A DNA stretch of 64,000 nt from Ridgeia piscesae (Eukaryota; Annelida; Polychaeta; Sabellida; Siboglinidae), in NCBI GenBank assembly GCA_025642075.2, contig JAODUO010000546.1:224501-288500 (forward strand). The letters run 5' to 3'. The stretch's first letter is position 1. The number at the start of each line of letters is the position of its first letter. Shown here piece after piece: positions 58,654 to 64,000 of this stretch. The translations under genes were made by a program, and so were the position numbers. Under the pieces are notes generated by a model. It was not told the DNA's origin and searched no databases. It was given only the letters and a program-made list of their open reading frames with translations.

Positions 58654-60164
58654 GCAAGCCCTATATACCATTTACCAAATACAAATTTATTACACTTTCA
58701 TTTTTCACCTAGAACTGGATACTGTGTTTAACTTAATTCCTTGTTCTATGACTTGTTGCATTAATACTTATGTTGAATTGCATCTTTGCCAATTGCATGC
58801 AGCCAGAGCTAGTAGATCATAAAGCTGGTTCTATTTGGACTGCGACATCTTGTGCAATTTGTTTGTTCGTTATTACAAAATAGTAAAATATTTTTTTTAA
58901 ACCATACTACTTTCAATGAGTTTTGCAAATAAGATATCTTATGATGACTGAAAAAGGAACATCAGTAGGAGATATAAGTACTGACACGGATAGGCTGATA
59001 ACTGGTGATGTCACAGCTTGTTTATGTTTATGCTTTGCTTTTAGCTATACATGTTGATAATGGTTAAATATATGAATACTTTACATTACTGCTGCGAAAT
59101 GGCATGCTGTAGAACAATCATTCGTATAAAACTTTACTCTTGTGACATTTGTAAGATTGTTCATGCTGTACGTTTTTGTTAAAAATGGCACTAAATCAAC
59201 AAGACGTCCAAGATTGAACGAACTCTGGGAGCGAGATAGAATGCCACTGATTCCATCTGGGGATTTTAAAAATGGATCCTCCATGTTTACATCCCACAGG
59301 GCACCAGCTCCCTAAATAACAGCTCTGATGCAGCTGCAATTTTAATGCAATGTCGGTGTAGTAGCACAACACCCAGAAAAGGCTAGGTTCAATTACTTGT
59401 GCTACTATGCCACCAGAGGTAACATTTTACAGTGGAATGCTCCTAATATTGATAGTAAATTTTGTTCATGCCCTATATTTGACAATGTACAACTGTATTA
59501 TGTCATGCAGTCAGGTTTCATTTTGTTTTAAAACAATTGAAATGTTTGTCTGCAACCATATATGTGACGATGTAAATAATATATTCTCTGTCATAAAGAA
59601 AGAAGTAGACCTGGTAAATTTGTAATTCAAGAAGTGTGATTATGAAATCAGAACATCATGTATTGCACAGGTGTATTACATTATCACCTATCTAACCTGT
59701 CTTCAAATGTGTGAAGTCCAAAACAGATGTTTCCTGTAAATCAACAAAAGGTTTATTAAATGACATGTATTAGATGTAAATTTCAATTTGCATCTATTTG
59801 CTAATATTTATTTGACCTTAAGTAGATTTATGCAGTTTTTATTCTAGACTTTGTTTTCTTTGATGGTCAAATAAACATGGAATCATTAACAATTAACAAC
59901 ATTTACATATCTGTTACTAATTCTTAGATGTTTTGACAAGCTTTTATTGGCATAAGACATGCACCTTGACATAGTTTATGCAAATGACATAAACCAACAA
60001 TAATAATAAATCATAATTTTCATGTTGACAAACAATTATTTAGAAACACTAGTTATTCAGTTCACAATTATACCTTGTAAATGCCTTCACCCCAGTTCCC
60101 CTTTTGTACTGTCATCATGGATAGTTAAATGTTGACACCTGTGAACAATCACTAAGTTGTACTT
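58654..60164. other. Intron 18 left part, nothing firm
   Basis: AT-rich. The corresponding intron of copy A may be the one that contains the 27-bp array at 1-2080; no such array is present here. Confidence 0.5.
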
Positions 60165-60246
60165 ATAATGTATTAAATAATCTACTCTCATAACTGGTAT
60201 CATGAGGGCATCCTTTTTATGCATGATATAAAGACAACTGTTAGTG
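60165..60246. repeat. 82-bp inverted repeat, left arm
   Basis: Reverse complement of 60617-60698 with a single mismatch over about 81 bases. The pair encloses the exon at 60472-60574. A marker inside the arm is GGTATCATGAGGGCATCC. Confidence 0.95.
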
Positions 60247-60468
60247 AGGATGTGCAAACATTCTAAGATATTGTCTTAGAACATCTAAAATTAATTTATT
60301 ATTATTTTGAAGCAAATCTCAAGAAATGTGTGTGTAAACCTGTTCACATATTTAAGGGGCTGGTGTAATTATATTACAATTGTATTATAATTTAGATCAC
60401 AATGAAAAGCTGAGACATATACCTATGTCTGATGCAATCATGATTTACTGATTGATATATTTTGTTGA

Positions 60469-60585
<117 letters not shown>

Positions 60586-60616
60586 TAAACACATTACAAG
60601 TGGTTATGTAAGTTTG

Positions 60617-60698
60617 CACTAACAGTTGTCTATATATCATGCATAAAAAGGATGCCCTCATGATACCAGTTATGAGAGTAGATTATTTAATACATTAT
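60617..60698. repeat. 82-bp inverted repeat, right arm
   Basis: Partner of 60165-60246. It begins 42 bp after the exon's donor site; the loop between the arms is about 370 bases. Confidence 0.95.
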
Positions 60699-60917
60699 TT
60701 ATGACTGACACAGGTTATGATCATGGTTAGGATTAATTTTCTATTTATTCACCCTAATAGATAATATGGCACAATCAGGTAAAAGTCGATATTAAAAACA
60801 AAAAAACAACAACTGCCAATTCTGTTTGAGACTCCCTGCACATATGAAATGACGATGGGAAGTATTATCAAATGGTTTTGATAACGTCTTAAATGCAATG
60901 TTAGTTAAATTGACAAG

Positions 60918-60941
60918 TTGTGTGTGTGTGTGTGTGTGTGT

Positions 60942-60972
<31 letters not shown>
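60918..60972. repeat. (TG)n microsatellite
   Basis: About 27 TG dinucleotides with one interruption, directly upstream of the conserved intron end, as in copy A. Confidence 0.95.
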
Positions 60973-60973
<1 letters not shown>

Positions 60974-61024
60974 TCCAACTGTGTCATCTCCATCAGTTGA
61001 CGTCACCAACTTCTGTCCTGACAG
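60973..61024 (+). promoter_or_regulatory. Conserved intron 3' end with TGACGTCA, copy B
   Basis: Nearly identical to 3643-3695. It includes CATCAG, TGACGTCA at 60998-61005 and the acceptor TCCTGACAG. Confidence 0.6.
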
Positions 61025-61153
61025 CTCTCATCCAACTGATGGCGGCTGCAGTGGCTGAACGTGACGTCTGCTACTTCACTTACAAAGACAACAAACTCAC
61101 CCAAGACATCTACGACATTCACCAGCTCATCACAGACCGTCGCTTAACTGTTG
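61025..61153 (+). CDS. PARG: PARG copy B exon ([14 protein letters not shown])
   Basis: A 129-nt exon with donor [26 protein letters not shown], then [17 protein letters not shown], matches human [20 protein letters not shown]...LTVG at the end of the macrodomain. Confidence 0.96.
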
Positions 61154-62079
61154 GTACGTGCTCAGTTTCCTTCACACCTGTTAATTGAATACATTTAGCT
61201 GACATTATCACGTCATATACATAGTGTTAAATAAAATATTCCCAGAAAAAGCTCATCTAATATGAAGTTATCAGAATAAACAACATTTTGGTCCCTTTTC
61301 AAACTATCAGCCACACAAATGTCTAATCTATTAATTAATATATTATATTTGGATCATTGTAAACATATCTCCACCCAGGTGGATCATTGTAGACATATCT
61401 CCTCCCAGGTGGATCATTGTAAACATGCCTCCTTCCAGGTGGATCATTGTAGACATATCTCTTCCCAGGTGGATCATGTGTATTTAAGAAAATAGTGATT
61501 TAGAGTTGTCTTTTTCCCTGAGGATCTTTCACTTACCTGATCTGTATCAGTTGAATTGGAAGCACCAGACATATTAAAGGGGGGATATTATTTTGAACAA
61601 AGTAGAATACAGATTTGAGGGTTCGTTAGTTTGTGTGAACTTTTACATGAATCTAGTCACTAAAACAAGTGACTAAAATGTTTGAAGGAAATAACCCTAT
61701 TCACTAATATAGTTCAATTTTATATCAGTGGAACCATATCTTTTTCATAAATACAAGTTACTCAGATGTCAGTGGACACAGTTTACACATTTGTCAGTGG
61801 AAGCTCATCTTATTCACTAACACAGTTCACTTGGTCATTAGTGAAACATAACCTTAATCACTGCCATAGTTCACTCAAAAATCAGTTGGGTGTAATCTTA
61901 TTTATTTGACAATTCACCTGGTTGTCAATGCAAGTTATTTCATGCAAATATTGTTGGATTTTTAGTATCTGTAGTTATTACATAACAAGGGAAAGTGTAG
62001 TTCTGATTATAAAAACATTGCTGCTATTCTACAGTTGGGACCTGGGAACAGTTGAATGACATTCTTTGGTGTATTGCAG
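61154..62079. other. Intron 20 with short repeats
   Basis: Holds a 30-bp repeat, AGGTGGATCATTGTAGACAT plus ATCTCCTCCC, with full units at 61377, 61407 and 61437 and partial units on either side. A degenerate ~60-bp repeat around CACTAA.ATAGTTCACTTGGT and TCAGTGGA occupies about 61690-61920. Confidence 0.8.
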
Positions 62080-62531
62080 GAGATGTGTGGAAATTCATCT
62101 CTGACTACAGCCAAACCATCCGCGGTAGTGGAGGTGGAAGTAGTCGTGGTGGTAAAGGAGTTTACTACAGTCCAAATGTAAACCCACATGGAAGAGGTTA
62201 TGAGTCTGCAAGCTACGATCACAGCACGAGAGCCATTGGTGGAATCAGAAAGAACATGTTTGAGTTCATCAGAGAGAAAGTGCTGCCAACCACCACATCT
62301 CACGGCACGCCATCTTCTCCAGCGGATCATTATGGAAGTGCCGGTGCGACATCTCATGTCGGGTCTCATCACGGCACCAGTGAGTCATCTTATGATGATC
62401 GTCACAGTCACAGCACTCGACCGCCACTGCAGAGGACGTCGAGCAGTCATAGTGAGGAAGACAGCCATGGTGCTGATGATGGTGAAGAAGACTGGAAACA
62501 GATAACCACAACACAATCCACTCATATCTAG
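62080..62531 (+). CDS. PARG: PARG copy B terminal exon, Gly/Ser- and His/Ser-rich tail
   Basis: Acceptor TATTGCAG; opens GDVWKFISDY (end of the catalytic domain) and stops at 62529-62531. Between ISDY and RKNMFEFIREKV there is an insert of about 45 residues rich in Gly and Ser (GSGGGSSRGGKG) that copy A lacks. The tail after FEFI is rich in His, Ser and Thr and ends in an acidic GADDGEEDWKQITTTQSTHI. It is likely disordered. There is no repeat expansion here, in contrast to copy A. Confidence 0.93.
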
Positions 62532-64000
62532 GGAAATGCACCAAAGGATAAAGGAAAAGGAAGACTGTGTAGGAATGGGAACGCCAACACAAGGGGAAGA
62601 AGTGTAACGATGAGGGAACACGGAACAGCCATGAGGGTGTAGTGATACCATCTATAGGTGTGAAGGTTAATGTATGTTTAACAGAGCTGGACCTCTTGGA
62701 ACATTCCAACATATCAGTGGATCTCTGCACAAGACGTGGGCAACAAACCATGCATTATGGCACTGCTTACTAGAAGAATATCTTGTATGGTGTATTTGTT
62801 AGGGGAGCACATAATGGTAAGATACCATTCTGACAACACAAATAATATGCAATGTGCACATAACAGGAATGTTTGAAGTTTGTTAATGTAGTGTGGGTTT
62901 GTTAGGTAGGTTTCTGTGATAGCAACAGCCAGAGCCAACATATAGGCAATGTGTGATTATGTCAACAGACCAACACGTCGTTAAAAACTACTACTAATAC
63001 CACTACTACTACCAGTAGTAAGTAGTAGTACTAAATAATTAGTTTACTGTAACTTCAGTTATATCCAGTAACTAAAAGCATTTATTTGCGATAATATACA
63101 AAATCAGCTTGTACATTATGTATTGCTGGTGTTTAACAGGGAATTAAAGTTTTGACGATGTTACTGTCAGTTGTAGTATGCTGCTTGACAATCGCTTATT
63201 TAGTGCATGTATAATTGTGATATCATTAGCATTTTGCATTGGAATTTATTTAGGTACATCATGTGGTTGTGACAGTTATGTTCTATGTAAAAATTGCCAA
63301 AAATCATAAGGTTATTATGCCTGAGCACTACAGGAATTTAGAGATCTGTGAGAAACATGTGTTTTAAAATTATTGAAATATATAATTATTAACCCGATCA
63401 CTGCTTGAACTTAAGCATAGGAACATGCAAATCAGTCCTGACTATTTAGGACAAGGGTTAAGTGTTCACTGTACACAGCTTAGAATCATGATTTAAATGT
63501 TTGATCAATGTGTGGCACCTACTGTGTTGGACACACACATAAGGTAATTGGATATGTATTTTATTTTGTTTATACATTTCATACATGTGTGCAGATAGGT
63601 TGAGATGCCTGATTAAACTAGTAGTTTTTATTTTGTAAATGCTTGTGGCATGGGGACATCTATACTAAGTACACGTGAATATGCAATGTTTACATGACAA
63701 CCATATATAATATAATGCCTTTATCAAACTGTGATGCAGACTGGAATGTTTGTGTTTGTTAAAATGAAAATAATAGTTATTTGATTTGAATCTGTAATTT
63801 ATATTGTTTATCCATTAATAACAATTCATAATTTTATGTAGTTCCAATGTAACATAGACGCCTTAAATATGTTTAGTTTCATGTCAGTTGCATTTGTCAA
63901 ACAAAGCACAAGACAAAGTCCCTATCCGAAAAATAAATTACTACAGCTGACTGCAATTTTTTTTAACAATCACCATATTTATACCGGAATATTTGTGCAC
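62532..64000 (+). other. 3' UTR / downstream of PARG copy B
   Basis: No coding signal. Possible polyadenylation signals are ATTAAA at 63143-63148 and AATAAA at 63932-63937. A short ACTACTACTA-type repeat lies at about 62988-63020. Confidence 0.5.

Overview
This is eukaryotic DNA: a multi-exon gene with GT-AG and GC-AG introns, AT-rich non-coding sequence, non-LTR retrotransposon fragments, tRNA-derived SINEs, hAT-like non-autonomous DNA transposons and very large minisatellites. The style (long introns, tRNA SINEs, CR1/Jockey-like and RTE-like LINEs) suits a marine invertebrate, perhaps a lophotrochozoan such as a mollusc. That placement is inference.

The window holds two tandem, same-strand genes for poly(ADP-ribose) glycohydrolase (PARG), the macrodomain enzyme that degrades poly(ADP-ribose). 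Copy A enters from the left; only its last three exons are seen (3063-3165, 3696-3824, 4518-4846). Copy B appears complete. Its start codon is at 17100 and its stop at 62529-62531. Twenty coding exons join in consistent phase to about 815 codons: a KKPKQ basic and PIP-box-like N-terminus, a low-complexity acidic/basic region, the PARG accessory helical domain, and the catalytic domain with GGG...QEE at about residues 484-496. A CpG-rich stretch ending at a donor at 12236 is a candidate promoter and 5' UTR exon. I recognise no other cellular gene.

Layout. 1-2080: 27-bp array. 2091-4846: end of copy A. 4847-5580: 24-bp array continuing the lysine-rich tail of copy A in a frame shifted by one base. 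5716-17098: intergenic or 5' region with a LINE fragment, AT microsatellite, SINEs, a ~195-bp satellite and a second LINE 3' end. 17099-24775: N-terminal exons of copy B. 24810-31155: ~6.3-kb 27-bp array. 31884-32575: two exons. 34640-42075: threefold higher-order repeat of a 23-bp polypyrimidine array. 42128-51766: exons, with a three-deep nested transposon stack in one intron. 52200-55765: 31/33-bp array. 55774-62531: remaining catalytic and C-terminal exons, then 3' UTR.

The most unusual signal is how the arrays sit relative to splice junctions. Several arrays in copy B abut an exon, and some units look like copies of the adjacent 3' splice site. Also notable: an almost perfect 82-bp inverted repeat around a catalytic exon, the nested transposons with readable target-site duplications, and a repeat tail on copy A separated from its reading frame by a single base in a C run.
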